In this document: positions 41,925 through 50,107 of the stretch, piece after piece
Layout: each line of letters starts with the position of its first letter
How positions within the stretch are numbered: position 1 is the first letter of the stretch
Source: JAVVHH01 sp965276815
Lineage (GTDB): Bacteria; Pseudomonadota; Alphaproteobacteria; Acetobacterales; Acetobacteraceae
Assembly (NCBI GenBank): GCA_965276815.1
Contig: CBDIBE010000010.1
Location: forward strand, 655,932 to 719,931
Reading direction: 5' to 3'
DNA length: 64,000 nucleotides
The notes under the pieces: generated by a model
Seen by the model: only the letters and a program-made list of their open reading frames with translations
Database searches by the model: none
What the model was told of the DNA's origin: nothing
Position numbers and translations under genes: made by a program

Positions 41925-42310
41925 GCGATCATGGTCTCCTGCAGATGCCGCCAGGCCGGCCCCTGTTCGCCTCGATCGAGCATCAGGATCGTGCTGAACC
42001 GGTCGGTGAAGGCGCCGTTCAGATGCTGGCGCTCGTTGTAGGTCAGCAGGGCAAAGCCTGGGCCGCTGTGGCGAACGATCTCGTCGGTGATCTCCATGAC
42101 CAACCCCGGCCGGCTGCCCCACATCGCCGGCAGGCCCGCTTTCAACGCCTCAAAGGTCGTGAGCTTCCCCGCCGTCGAGATCATCGTGTAGCCCGCGTCG
42201 AAATGGCGCAGCACCAACTCCGGATCCTGCGCTCCCTCCGCCCGGAACCAGGCCTGCAGCACCCGGTGCAGCCCATCGACCTCCGGCAGCGCGCGTTCGG
42301 CGAATGCCAT
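41921..42310 (-). CDS. SnoaL-fold (NTF2-like) protein 1, 129 aa
   Basis: An alpha+beta cone fold is indicated by GLHRVLQAWFRAEGAQDPEL, VLRHFDAGYTMISTAGKLTTFEALKAGLPAMWG, and strands LVMEITDEIVRHS, FALLTYNERQHLNG, FSTILMLDRG. This resembles the SnoaL/DUF4440 families, which include small hydrolases, isomerases and accessory subunits. The frame is open to 42415, but ATG at 42308-42310 is the family-like start and follows directly after the previous gene (two bases). It overlaps the 62-residue gene by ATGA. The function in the operon is unknown. Confidence 0.75.
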   Translation of the reverse strand: MAFAERALPEVDGLHRVLQAWFRAEGAQDPELVLRHFDAGYTMISTAGKLTTFEALKAGLPAMWGSRPGLVMEITDEIVRHSGPGFALLTYNERQHLNGAFTDRFSTILMLDRGEQGPAWRHLQETMIA

Positions 42311-42312
42311 GG

Positions 42313-42879
42313 TCAGACGCGCATCAGCACGGAACTGGCGCCGACGCTCTCCGCCCAGCCCGGCGAGAGCGGGGCCACGAAGACGTTTTCGGTCCGCGTG
42401 CGGGCGATCTTCCACGCCCCATTCACCTTGCGGAACTTGTTGTAGAGGCGGCTCGAGCGCAGCAGGGACGATCCGTCGCTGAAGATCCAGGGCTGGCAGT
42501 GCACCCAGTGGCCGGTCGCCTCGTCGCCCTGCACGACGATGTGCTCGGAGGTGAGATAGTGGACGTTGAGCACGAGCGCCGGGTCGCGCTTCTGGCCCCA
42601 GAAGCCTTCGAAGTGCCTGCGGATGGCGTCCCGGCCCATGCTGCGCCCAAACTGGTTGTCATAATAGGAGCCGACGCCCTCCCAGACCGCGTCCTCGGTG
42701 TAGAGGCCGACGATGCGGTTGATGCGCTCCGCATCGTCCTCGACCCCGGCCTCGGGACAGGGGGTGTCGCAGAGGAACATATAACGGGCTTGGATGCGGC
42801 GGATATCGGCCTCGGCGCGCAGTTGCTCCACTTGCGCGGTCAGCTCCTTCACGGTGGCGGCGAGTTCGTCGATGGTCAC
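42313..42879 (-). CDS. SnoaL-fold (NTF2-like) protein 2, 188 aa
   Basis: The protein starts with a coiled-coil-like VTIDELAATVKELTAQVEQLRAEADIRRIQARYMFLCD and continues with INRIVGLYTEDAVWEGVG and DAIRRHFEGFWG. It then has strands HYLTSEHIVVQGDEATGHWVHCQPWIF and RLYNKFRKVNGAWKIARTRTENVF, a typical SnoaL_4/scytalone-dehydratase-like domain. GTG at 42877-42879 is preferred because AGGAG lies seven bases upstream; an ATG at 42894 contains that site. It is in the same operon as a Rieske oxygenase and could act as lyase, isomerase or additional subunit. Confidence 0.78.
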   Translation of the reverse strand: MTIDELAATVKELTAQVEQLRAEADIRRIQARYMFLCDTPCPEAGVEDDAERINRIVGLYTEDAVWEGVGSYYDNQFGRSMGRDAIRRHFEGFWGQKRDPALVLNVHYLTSEHIVVQGDEATGHWVHCQPWIFSDGSSLLRSSRLYNKFRKVNGAWKIARTRTENVFVAPLSPGWAESVGASSVLMRV

Positions 42880-42890
42880 TGCGGTTCTCC

Positions 42891-43631
42891 TCATCTCATG
42901 TACAGCCCGCCGTTGATGTCCCAGGTGGCGCCCGTGGCGAAGGCCGCCTCCGGCGAGGCGAGCTGGACCACGAGCGATGCGACGAAGCGCGGGTCGCCAA
43001 TGTCGCCCACGGGAATGTTTACGCGAAGCTGCCCCATGCGCTCCGCTGGCACGGTGCGGTGCACGGAAGGCGTATCCAGTGGACCCGGCGCGATGGCGTT
43101 CACGGTCACGCCGGCGCCGGCCAGGTCGCGCGCGAACACTTTTGTCAGTGTCAGGATCGCGCCCTTCGATGCCGCGTAATGCGCGCCGGTCGCCGTGCCG
43201 CCATTCTGCCCGGCCAAGGAGGCCATGTTGATGATCCGCCCGTGTCCTTGGTCGCGGAACTGCGCGCCGAACACCTGGCAACCCAGGAAAGTGCCGCGCA
43301 CGTTGACGGCCAGCACGGCGTCGAACTCTTCGGGCGAGATGTCCATCACCGGGCGGGCCACCGTCATGGCGGCGCTGTTCACCAGCACATGCGCCGTGCC
43401 CCAGCGCTCCCGCAGAATGGCCAGCGCTCGCTCGAAAGCCGGTTTTTCCCGCACGTCCAGCGCCACGCCCAGGCAGGTTTCGCCGGCCAGATCCAAACGC
43501 TCCGCAAGTTCGGTCGCGGACGCCTCGTCCAGATCGGCGATGGCGACGCGGTAGCCGGCCTGATGCAACGCGGCGGCAATAACCGCGCCGAGCCCCGCGC
43601 CGGCGCCGGTCACCAGCGCGACCCGGCTCAC
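42891..43631 (-). CDS. SDR-family dehydrogenase, likely cis-dihydrodiol dehydrogenase, 246 aa
   Basis: A classical short-chain dehydrogenase: TGAGAGLGAVIAAAL (cofactor loop), NSAAMTVARP, then the active site NMASLAGQNGGTATGAHYAASKGA with Ser, Tyr and Lys, and INGGLYMR at the end. DLDEASA after strand 2 suggests NAD preference. Located next to both subunits of a Rieske ring-hydroxylating oxygenase, it most likely rearomatises the cis-diol to a catechol (compare BenD). The GTG start overlaps the beta-subunit stop (GTGA). SDR membership is certain; the substrate role is inferred from context. Confidence 0.85.
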   Translation of the reverse strand: MSRVALVTGAGAGLGAVIAAALHQAGYRVAIADLDEASATELAERLDLAGETCLGVALDVREKPAFERALAILRERWGTAHVLVNSAAMTVARPVMDISPEEFDAVLAVNVRGTFLGCQVFGAQFRDQGHGRIINMASLAGQNGGTATGAHYAASKGAILTLTKVFARDLAGAGVTVNAIAPGPLDTPSVHRTVPAERMGQLRVNIPVGDIGDPRFVASLVVQLASPEAAFATGATWDINGGLYMR

Positions 43632-44122
43632 AGGATGTAGCCGATGCCGCCGAGCGCTTCGGTCGAGTTCACCAACCGGATCACCTTACGGTCGATCCGC
43701 AGCCCGCCCTGGGTCCGCACCAAGCGGAACTCGAGGTCGGCGGCGTACATCCGTTCCCGTCCCCGCCGGAATTCCGTCAGCAACTGGGCGCAGCGCAGTT
43801 CGCAGCCTTGCTCGGAGGCGCCCAGCAGGCGGAAGCGGGAGATCAGTCGCACCGTGCGCGCCACGGGCGACGCGGAGACCGATTGGCCGCTGATCAACCG
43901 ATCCGCCCGTTTTTGCCGCATCGCGTGGTCGTCATAGGCGTAGTTCAGCGCGTTCTCGAAATCGGTCGTGCCGGGGTCGATCGGCACGATGTAGCGCGCG
44001 GCCGGCGTCCAGAGCGCCAGCCATTCGTCGTAGCTGGCGCTGTCCAGCAAGTCCGCCTCGAGCCAGACGAACTCCATCACCTCGCCCAGCGTGATCGCGG
44101 ACCGCGTTGCGACCGTGTCCAT
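43628..44122 (-). CDS. Ring-hydroxylating dioxygenase beta subunit, 164 aa
   Basis: The small-subunit family is recognisable by EVMEFVWLEADLLDSASYDEWLALWTPAARYIVPIDP, the following DHAMRQKRADRLISG, TVRLISRFRLLG and AADLEFRLVRTQGGLRIDRKVIRLVNS. This is the NTF2-like fold of aromatic-ring dioxygenase beta subunits, which form the alpha3beta3 hexamer. The ATG lies one base after the alpha-subunit stop. The closest overall layout is the benzoate/anthranilate type (BenB, AntB), but the substrate is not fixed by the sequence. Confidence 0.9.
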   Translation of the reverse strand: MDTVATRSAITLGEVMEFVWLEADLLDSASYDEWLALWTPAARYIVPIDPGTTDFENALNYAYDDHAMRQKRADRLISGQSVSASPVARTVRLISRFRLLGASEQGCELRCAQLLTEFRRGRERMYAADLEFRLVRTQGGLRIDRKVIRLVNSTEALGGIGYIL

Positions 44123-44123
44123 C

Positions 44124-45377
44124 TCAGGCCTCCATCATCCGCTTCCATTGCGCGTACGCCGCCCGCATGCCGGTCTCGGCGCTGACATCGCTGCGGCGGC
44201 CGCCTTGCGGCAGGTCTTGCTCATGGCTCAGCCCGCGGTTCAGCATGATCCAGAGATCGGAGCCGCCCTGCGCGCCGTGCTGCACCCGGTCCCAGACTTC
44301 GGCGTCATCGGGGCTGCCAAAACCCATCGGACCCTGGAAGAATTCGTGGATGCGCAGCCGGGCGCGGTTGGCGGCGGCCGGGCCGCCCTGCATGCCAAGC
44401 GCCACGTGGCGGACCTCCGTCTCATCGACTGAGATCGGCCGCAGCACCCGGAAGAAAGCGGCGGAGCAGCCAAGGTTGGGGAACAGGTTCACGTTGAAGC
44501 CGGTGCCGCCGACGGCGCGCACGATGCGGCGCACCTGGCCTTCCGGGTAGTCCTGCGCCAACTCGGCCGCGAGGGCGGCGAATTTTGCCGGGATTGGTTT
44601 GTCGAGGTTTTCCTCCAAATCGGTCAGCTCGGGGATCATGACCATCACGCTGTGGCCGTTGCCCAAATCCTCGACGAAGCCGCCCTTGTTCATGATGTCC
44701 AGCTGCGCCTCGGTTTCCGGGTCGGCGGCGGTCAGGAAGGATTTGTGTACCAGCGGGAAATGGTAGGCGTCGGTGGTGTTCTCGAGCTGGATCTTCCAGT
44801 TGCCGGGGAAGCGGAATTTATGCTCGCCCTGGGTCATCACCGGGAAGCCCGCGCCCTGTTTCATGAACAGGTCGATCCATTTCTTTGCACCGCCCAGGAA
44901 GTCGGTGAGCGGCTGCATATCCGCTTTGAAAGTCGCGAAGATCAGCCCGTTATATTCCTCGACCCGGAGCGAGCGCAGCGGGAATTGCGATTTGTCGAGC
45001 TGGCCGTCATAGCCGGCCTCGTAAGGCACGCCGCGGAGCGAACCGTCGAGCGCGTAGCTCCACCCGTGATACGGGCAGACGAAGCTGTTGGTCTTGCCCT
45101 TGCTGACCTCGCACACCGTGGCGGCGCGGTGGCGGCAGCGGTTGACGTGGACATGCACCGCGCCTTTGCGGTCACGCACGACGATGACCGGCTGCAGACC
45201 GACATGGGCCGTCTTGAAGTCGCCGGGCTTGGCGATCTCGCTGGCATGGGCGACCCAGACCCAGGTGTTCGCGAACACCTTGACCATCTCGGTCTCGAAC
45301 AAGGCGCGGTCGGTGTAGAGCGTGGTGCGGGCCCGGTCCTTCTGGACCAGCGTTTCGGTCGGCATGTGGGTGTCCAT
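44124..45377 (-). CDS. Rieske-type ring-hydroxylating dioxygenase alpha subunit, 417 aa
   Basis: The Rieske [2Fe-2S] centre is formed by CRH (residues about 81-83) and CPYH (about 101-104) within VCPYHGWSYALDGSL. The mononuclear iron site has ENTTDAYHFPLVHKSF with Asp, His and His. The N-terminus and length fit the benzoate/anthranilate/aniline oxygenase group. The enzyme inserts both atoms of oxygen into an aromatic ring using electrons from the reductase at 40765. ATG at 45375-45377 follows AAAGGAAG; an ATG four codons later is also possible. It directly follows a complete Liv importer in the same operon, indicating an imported aromatic substrate. Confidence 0.92.
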   Translation of the reverse strand: MDTHMPTETLVQKDRARTTLYTDRALFETEMVKVFANTWVWVAHASEIAKPGDFKTAHVGLQPVIVVRDRKGAVHVHVNRCRHRAATVCEVSKGKTNSFVCPYHGWSYALDGSLRGVPYEAGYDGQLDKSQFPLRSLRVEEYNGLIFATFKADMQPLTDFLGGAKKWIDLFMKQGAGFPVMTQGEHKFRFPGNWKIQLENTTDAYHFPLVHKSFLTAADPETEAQLDIMNKGGFVEDLGNGHSVMVMIPELTDLEENLDKPIPAKFAALAAELAQDYPEGQVRRIVRAVGGTGFNVNLFPNLGCSAAFFRVLRPISVDETEVRHVALGMQGGPAAANRARLRIHEFFQGPMGFGSPDDAEVWDRVQHGAQGGSDLWIMLNRGLSHEQDLPQGGRRSDVSAETGMRAAYAQWKRMMEA

Positions 45378-45398
45378 TGCTTGCTTCCTTTCTGCGTG

Positions 45399-46112
45399 TC
45401 ACTCGCCGCCCAAATAGGTCGCGATCAGGCGTGGATCGTGGATGAGCCGGCCGGCCGGCCCGGAGTGGACCAGTTCGCCGGTTTCGAGTACGTAACCGAT
45501 ATCGGCGGTCTGCAGCGCCGCGCGGGCGTTCTGCTCGACCAGCAGGATCGACACCCCGGACTCCCGCAGCCCGGCGATGATGACGAAGATCTCGCGCACC
45601 ACGATCGGTGCGAGGCCGAGGCTCGGCTCGTCCAGCATCAGCAGCTTCGGCCGGCTCATCAGCGCGCGGCCCAGCGCCAGCATCTGCCGTTCGCCGCCCG
45701 AAAGCGTGTTCGCGCGCTGCGAGCGCCGCTCCTTCAGCCGCGGGAAGCGGGCGAACACCTCATCCAGCCCCGCGCGCAGCGCCGGCCGGGTCATGCGCCG
45801 GCAGTAGGAGCCGAGCGTCAGATTGTCGCCCACCGACATCGCCCCGAACAGCTCGCGGCTCTCCGGCACCAGGCAGAGGCCGCGCTCGACACGGTCCTCG
45901 ACATCGAGCCAGCGCAGATCCATCCCCTGATAGCAGACCCGGCCGCGGCTGCGATGCAGGCCCATGATCGCGCCCAGCATGCTGGTCTTGCCGGCGCCGT
46001 TCGGGCCGATGACGGTGGCGATCTGCCCGGCCTCCACCTCCAGCGACACGCCGCGCACCGCCTCGATCCGGCCGTAGGACACGCCGAGATCCTCGATGGT
46101 CAGCAACGACAT
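45399..46112 (-). CDS. livF: LivF-type ABC transporter ATP-binding protein (transporter 3), 237 aa
   Basis: The ABC ATPase motifs are Walker A GPNGAGKTSMLG, signature LSGGERQMLALGRAL and Walker B LLMLDEPSLGLAP, with the LivF-type VEQNARAAL and ending RLIATYLGG. It overlaps the LivMG stop by one base (TGATG) and is followed 21 bases later by the Rieske alpha gene. It energises the aromatic-acid importer proposed for this operon. Confidence 0.92.
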   Translation of the reverse strand: MSLLTIEDLGVSYGRIEAVRGVSLEVEAGQIATVIGPNGAGKTSMLGAIMGLHRSRGRVCYQGMDLRWLDVEDRVERGLCLVPESRELFGAMSVGDNLTLGSYCRRMTRPALRAGLDEVFARFPRLKERRSQRANTLSGGERQMLALGRALMSRPKLLMLDEPSLGLAPIVVREIFVIIAGLRESGVSILLVEQNARAALQTADIGYVLETGELVHSGPAGRLIHDPRLIATYLGGE

Positions 46113-47881
46113 CAGGCGACGCTCCCGAGATAGGCTTCTTGCACGCGCGCATCGTTCTTCACATGGGACGGCGCGCCTTCGCAGATCTTGGAGCCGAAAT
46201 CCATCACCACGATCCGGTCCACCAGCCCCATGACGAATTCCATGTCATGTTCGACCAGAAGGACGGTGAGCTGCTCGGCGCGGAGCGCGCGCAGCAACCC
46301 GGCCAGCGCCAGCTTCTCCTGCCGTCGCAGCCCGGCGGCCGGCTCGTCAAGCACGAGCAGCACCGGGTCGGCGGCCAAGGCGCGGGCGATCTCCAGCACG
46401 CGCTGATTGCCCAGTGGGAGATTGCCGGCGAGCTCGTACGGCCGGTCGCCGAGGCCGACCCGGTCCAGCAGGCGCATCGCTTCGGCGCGCGCCCGCCGCT
46501 CATCGTCGCGCCGCAGCGTCAGCGCGCCGGCCAGCAGCCCGGCCTGCAGCCGCGGATGCGCGCCGAGCAGCACATTGTCCAGCAGCGTCATCCGTGGCCG
46601 GAGCTTGACGTGCTGGAACGTGCGGGCCACGCCGGCGCGGGCGATGGCGCGCTGCGCCAGTTCGGTGATCTCCTGTCCGGCGAACACCACCCGTCCGCGG
46701 TTCGCCCGCAAGGCCCCGGTGATCAGGTTGAAGAGCGTGCTCTTGCCGGCGCCGTTCGGACCGATCAACGCCACGATCTCGCCGGCGTGGACCTCGAAGC
46801 TCACATCGTTGACGGCCACGAGGCCGCCGAAACGCCGCTGCACCCGCTCCACCTGCAGCAGCATTTCGCCTTGTCGCGGCTGAGGACGGCGGGACAGGGG
46901 CGCGGCCGGCGGTGGCCGCGGACGCTTCAGGGGTGGCAAGAGCCGGGCGGCATAGGGCACCAGCCCATCGCGCGCACGCTGCAGGAACAGGATGAATAAA
47001 GCCGAGAAGGCGACGATCTGCAGTTGCCCGGAAACGCCGGGGAAGATGACGGGAAACCAGTCCTGCACGGCGTTCTTCAGCAGCGTGACCACGGCCGCGC
47101 CGACGATCGCGCCCAGGAGGTAGCCGGAGCCGCCGATCATTGCCATCATCAGGTATTCGATACCCGGCTGCACGCCGTAGGGCGTCGGGCTGACGTAGCG
47201 GCCGAGATGCGCGTCGAGCCAGCCCGAGAGCCCGGCGAGCAGGGCTGCGATCACGAACAGCGAGAGCCGGCTGCGGAATGCGTCGATCCCCAGGCTCTCG
47301 GCCAGGATATTGCCTCCGCGCAGCACCCGCATGGCCCGCCCGGCGCGCGACTGCAGCAGGTTGCTGGACAGCAGCAGCGCCAGCACCAGTACCGTCCAGA
47401 TCAGATAGTACATATTGATGGTGCGGGCGAAGTTGATCGGTCCGAGTGTGATGGGCGGCACCGAGGCGATGCCGTTGAAGTTCCCGAGTCCGTCGACGTT
47501 GCCGAACAGGTAGTAAATCGACAGGCCCCAGGCGAGCGTCCCGAGCGACAGGAAATGCCCCTTCAGCCGCAATGTGAGCAGGCCGAGCAGGAAGGCGACG
47601 CTGCCCGTCATAACCAGCGCCAAGACCAGGCCGAGCCAGGGCGAGACCGGGTAGCGGGTGGTCAGCCAAGCCGTCGAGTAAGCGGCGATGCCGACGAAAG
47701 CCGCCTGCCCGAAAGACACCATGCCGCCGACGCCGGTCAGCAGCACGAGCCCAAGCGCCACCAGCGCGTAGATGCCGATGTAGTTCAGCAGCGTGACCGT
47801 GAACGGGTCGACCACCGCCGGCAGCGCCGCCAGGAGCGCCAGAGCCGCCGCCACGCAAAGGCGGAATGCCGGCAGGCTCAC
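46112..47881 (-). CDS. LivM-LivG fusion: permease plus ATP-binding protein (transporter 3), 589 aa
   Basis: The LivM part (residues 1 to about 320) includes GVGGMVSFGQAAFVGIAAYS. The LivG part (from about 345) has GPNGAGKSTLFN, signature LPLGNQRVLEIARAL, LVLDEPAAGLRR and the ending VQEAYLGS. A Pro/Arg-rich linker separates them (PRPPPAAPLSRRPQPRQ). The frame is open to 48964, but the GTG at 47881 overlaps the LivH stop as GTGA and begins at the first membrane helix, so it is chosen. The same fusion in transporter 1 has a dissimilar linker. Confidence 0.9.
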   Translation of the reverse strand: MSLPAFRLCVAAALALLAALPAVVDPFTVTLLNYIGIYALVALGLVLLTGVGGMVSFGQAAFVGIAAYSTAWLTTRYPVSPWLGLVLALVMTGSVAFLLGLLTLRLKGHFLSLGTLAWGLSIYYLFGNVDGLGNFNGIASVPPITLGPINFARTINMYYLIWTVLVLALLLSSNLLQSRAGRAMRVLRGGNILAESLGIDAFRSRLSLFVIAALLAGLSGWLDAHLGRYVSPTPYGVQPGIEYLMMAMIGGSGYLLGAIVGAAVVTLLKNAVQDWFPVIFPGVSGQLQIVAFSALFILFLQRARDGLVPYAARLLPPLKRPRPPPAAPLSRRPQPRQGEMLLQVERVQRRFGGLVAVNDVSFEVHAGEIVALIGPNGAGKSTLFNLITGALRANRGRVVFAGQEITELAQRAIARAGVARTFQHVKLRPRMTLLDNVLLGAHPRLQAGLLAGALTLRRDDERRARAEAMRLLDRVGLGDRPYELAGNLPLGNQRVLEIARALAADPVLLVLDEPAAGLRRQEKLALAGLLRALRAEQLTVLLVEHDMEFVMGLVDRIVVMDFGSKICEGAPSHVKNDARVQEAYLGSVA

Positions 47882-48921
47882 TCCTCGATCTCCTCTTCGG
47901 AGTGCACGGTCGCGATGGAGCGCCAGAGCAGGACGGGGATGAGCGCGGCGAAGACGATCACCTCTTTGAAGGCGCTGGAATAGAAGGACGCGAAGCTGCC
48001 GAGCAGCCCGACCAGCAGCGCCCCCAGCGCGGTGCCGGGGTAGCTCTGCAGTCCGCCGATGATGGCGCCGACAAAAGCAAAAAGGCCCAGAAGAAAGCCG
48101 GAATCGTAGAAGATCGTGTTGACCGGGGCGATCAGCACGCCGGAGATCCCGGCAAGCAGCGAGCCGATCAGATAGGCGATCGTGCCGGCACGATTGGGCC
48201 GGATGGCGACCAGCCGCGCGCCGACGCGGTTCACCGCGGTCGCCTGCAGCGCCTTGCCAGTCAATGTCAGGTTGAAGAACAGGAACAGCAACAGGCTGAA
48301 CAGCACCGCCGCGCCGACGATCATCATCGTTTGCCCGGACATTGTCACGCCGCCCAGGTCGAACGAGGCGTCGGTCAACGGTTGGGTGCGGACGCCCTCC
48401 GCCCCGAAGAACAACAGCCCCACGCCGGCCAGGGCGAAATGCAGCGCGACCGAGATCGTCATCAACAGCAGCACGCTGCCATCGGCCACCGGACGGAACA
48501 CCAGCCGGTCGAGCAACGGCGGGATGGGCAGCACCACCAGGATCGCGAGCGCGATCCGCACCGGCATCGGCCAGGCATGTCCGCAAGCGGCCCAAACCAG
48601 CCCGGCGATCGCCAGCGGCAGGGCCAGATAGAAGCCGAGCGCCGCCGGCACGGCCCGCGCCCGGCCGCCGCGCAGCAGGCCGAAAATCTCGACCGCGGTG
48701 GCGAACACCGCCAATACCGCGACCAGCGTGATCGTGCCCGGCGTGCGCTGCCCCTCCAGTGCGGAGAGCGTCAGCGCCGAGAAGGCGGCGATGTCGCCAA
48801 ACGGCACGAAGATCACCCGGGTCACGGTGAAGATCAGCACCATGCCGATCGCCAGCAACACGTAAATGGCGCCTGTGGAGATCCCGTCGACCGTCAGCAA
48901 GGCCGCAATATCGAAGTCCAC
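47878..48921 (-). CDS. livH: LivH-type ABC transporter permease (transporter 3), 347 aa
   Basis: The LivH family start IALLTVDGISTGAIYVLLAIGMVLIFTVTRVIFVPFGDIAAF is present, together with many hydrophobic segments and FAFVGAIIGGLQSYPGTALGALLVGLL near the C-terminus. It is about 50 residues longer than transporter 1 and 2 LivH because of an insert after the second helix and an acidic C-terminal tail (SEEEIEE). It forms the inner-membrane channel with LivMG. It follows livK by 14 bases and overlaps livMG. Confidence 0.9.
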   Translation of the reverse strand: MDFDIAALLTVDGISTGAIYVLLAIGMVLIFTVTRVIFVPFGDIAAFSALTLSALEGQRTPGTITLVAVLAVFATAVEIFGLLRGGRARAVPAALGFYLALPLAIAGLVWAACGHAWPMPVRIALAILVVLPIPPLLDRLVFRPVADGSVLLLMTISVALHFALAGVGLLFFGAEGVRTQPLTDASFDLGGVTMSGQTMMIVGAAVLFSLLLFLFFNLTLTGKALQATAVNRVGARLVAIRPNRAGTIAYLIGSLLAGISGVLIAPVNTIFYDSGFLLGLFAFVGAIIGGLQSYPGTALGALLVGLLGSFASFYSSAFKEVIVFAALIPVLLWRSIATVHSEEEIEE

Positions 48922-48935
48922 TTCGGTCTACTGGA

Positions 48936-50084
48936 CTACGGCGAGTACTTCCAGGCGCCATCAACCAGGGTCACCATCACCGAGCCCCGGCTATCGACGC
49001 CGTAGCTGGACGCCGGGGTGAAATTGTAGACGGCCTGCGTGCCGGCGAGCTCCTTGGTGCTGAAGATCGCGTCGTTGAGCGCCTTGCGGAACTCGGGCGT
49101 ACCGGGCTTGGCATTGGGCATCGCGCGCTGGGCGGCGTCGGTGAAAATCAACCAGGCATCGAAGGCGTAGGCCGAGAAGCCATCGGTGGTCGGGACGCCG
49201 TTGGCCTTTTGGTAGACGTCGCGGAAGGTCAGCGAGATCTTCTTGGCGTAGTGATCCTCGGGCAGTTGCTCGGCGACGATCACCGGGCCGGCGGACAGCT
49301 CGATGCCGTTTGCGGCCTTGCCGCCGACGCGGATGAAGTCGGCGTTGACCAGCGCCGGGTTGCCGTAGAGCTTGCCCTTGTAGCCGCGATCGGCCAGCGA
49401 CAGCAGGGGCAAGGCGCCCTGGGTGGCGGAGCCGCCGTCCAGCACGGCTTCCGGCCGGGTCGCCAGCAGCTTGAGGATCTGTCCGGTGACCGAGGAGTCG
49501 GTGCGGGTGTAGCGCTGATCCGTGGTGATGGTGATGGTGCCCGCCGACTGCGCCGCCTTGGCCCCGTTATAGACCAGGTCGCCCCAGGCGTCGGAGAAGC
49601 CGATATAACCGACCGTCTTGATGCCGTCACGCTGCATCCGGTCGGTCACCGCCTTCAGCATCAGCGGCGCCGGCTGCACCACGTCGATGGCCCAGCGGTC
49701 CTCGCTTTCGTTCGGGCTGACGGTGATCGGGGAAATGGCGATCATCGGCACGTGCAACTCGTTGGCGACCGCGGCCATGGCGATGGTGGACGGCGCGCTC
49801 GAGGTGCCGATGAGCAGGTCGACCTTGTCTTCCTGGACCAGCTTGCGCGCGTCGCGCGTCGCGGCCGACGGGTCGGAGCCGTCATCGAGCTGGATAAGCT
49901 TGATCTTTTCGCCCGAAACCTGATCCTGGTAGGCGATCGCGGCCTTGATGCCGTTGCCGTACAGGATGCCGATCGAGGAGGCGGGGCCGCTGAGCGAGGT
50001 GACGAAGCCGACGGTGATGTCGGCGTAGGCGGGCGCAGCCAGCGCGGCCGAACCGAGTGCCGTGCAAAGCAGTACTTTCCTCAT
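48936..50084 (-). CDS. LivK-type periplasmic substrate-binding protein (transporter 3), 382 aa
   Basis: A clear signal peptide (MRKVLLCTALGSAALAAPAYA) is followed by a type I periplasmic binding fold: DITVGFVTSLSGPASSIGILYGNGIKAAI, VDLLIGTSSAPSTIAMAAVANELHVPMIA and WAIDVVQP. Aromatic-acid binding relatives of this family occur next to ring-degradation genes. The frame continues upstream to 50651, but ATG at 50082-50084 begins the signal peptide, with TGGAAGGAATTG before it. It is the second gene of the operon after the flavin-dependent enzyme. The ligand is unknown, presumably the oxygenase substrate. Confidence 0.9.
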   Translation of the reverse strand: MRKVLLCTALGSAALAAPAYADITVGFVTSLSGPASSIGILYGNGIKAAIAYQDQVSGEKIKLIQLDDGSDPSAATRDARKLVQEDKVDLLIGTSSAPSTIAMAAVANELHVPMIAISPITVSPNESEDRWAIDVVQPAPLMLKAVTDRMQRDGIKTVGYIGFSDAWGDLVYNGAKAAQSAGTITITTDQRYTRTDSSVTGQILKLLATRPEAVLDGGSATQGALPLLSLADRGYKGKLYGNPALVNADFIRVGGKAANGIELSAGPVIVAEQLPEDHYAKKISLTFRDVYQKANGVPTTDGFSAYAFDAWLIFTDAAQRAMPNAKPGTPEFRKALNDAIFSTKELAGTQAVYNFTPASSYGVDSRGSVMVTLVDGAWKYSP

Positions 50085-50107
50085 AAAACAATTCCTTCCA
50101 CTCGGGG

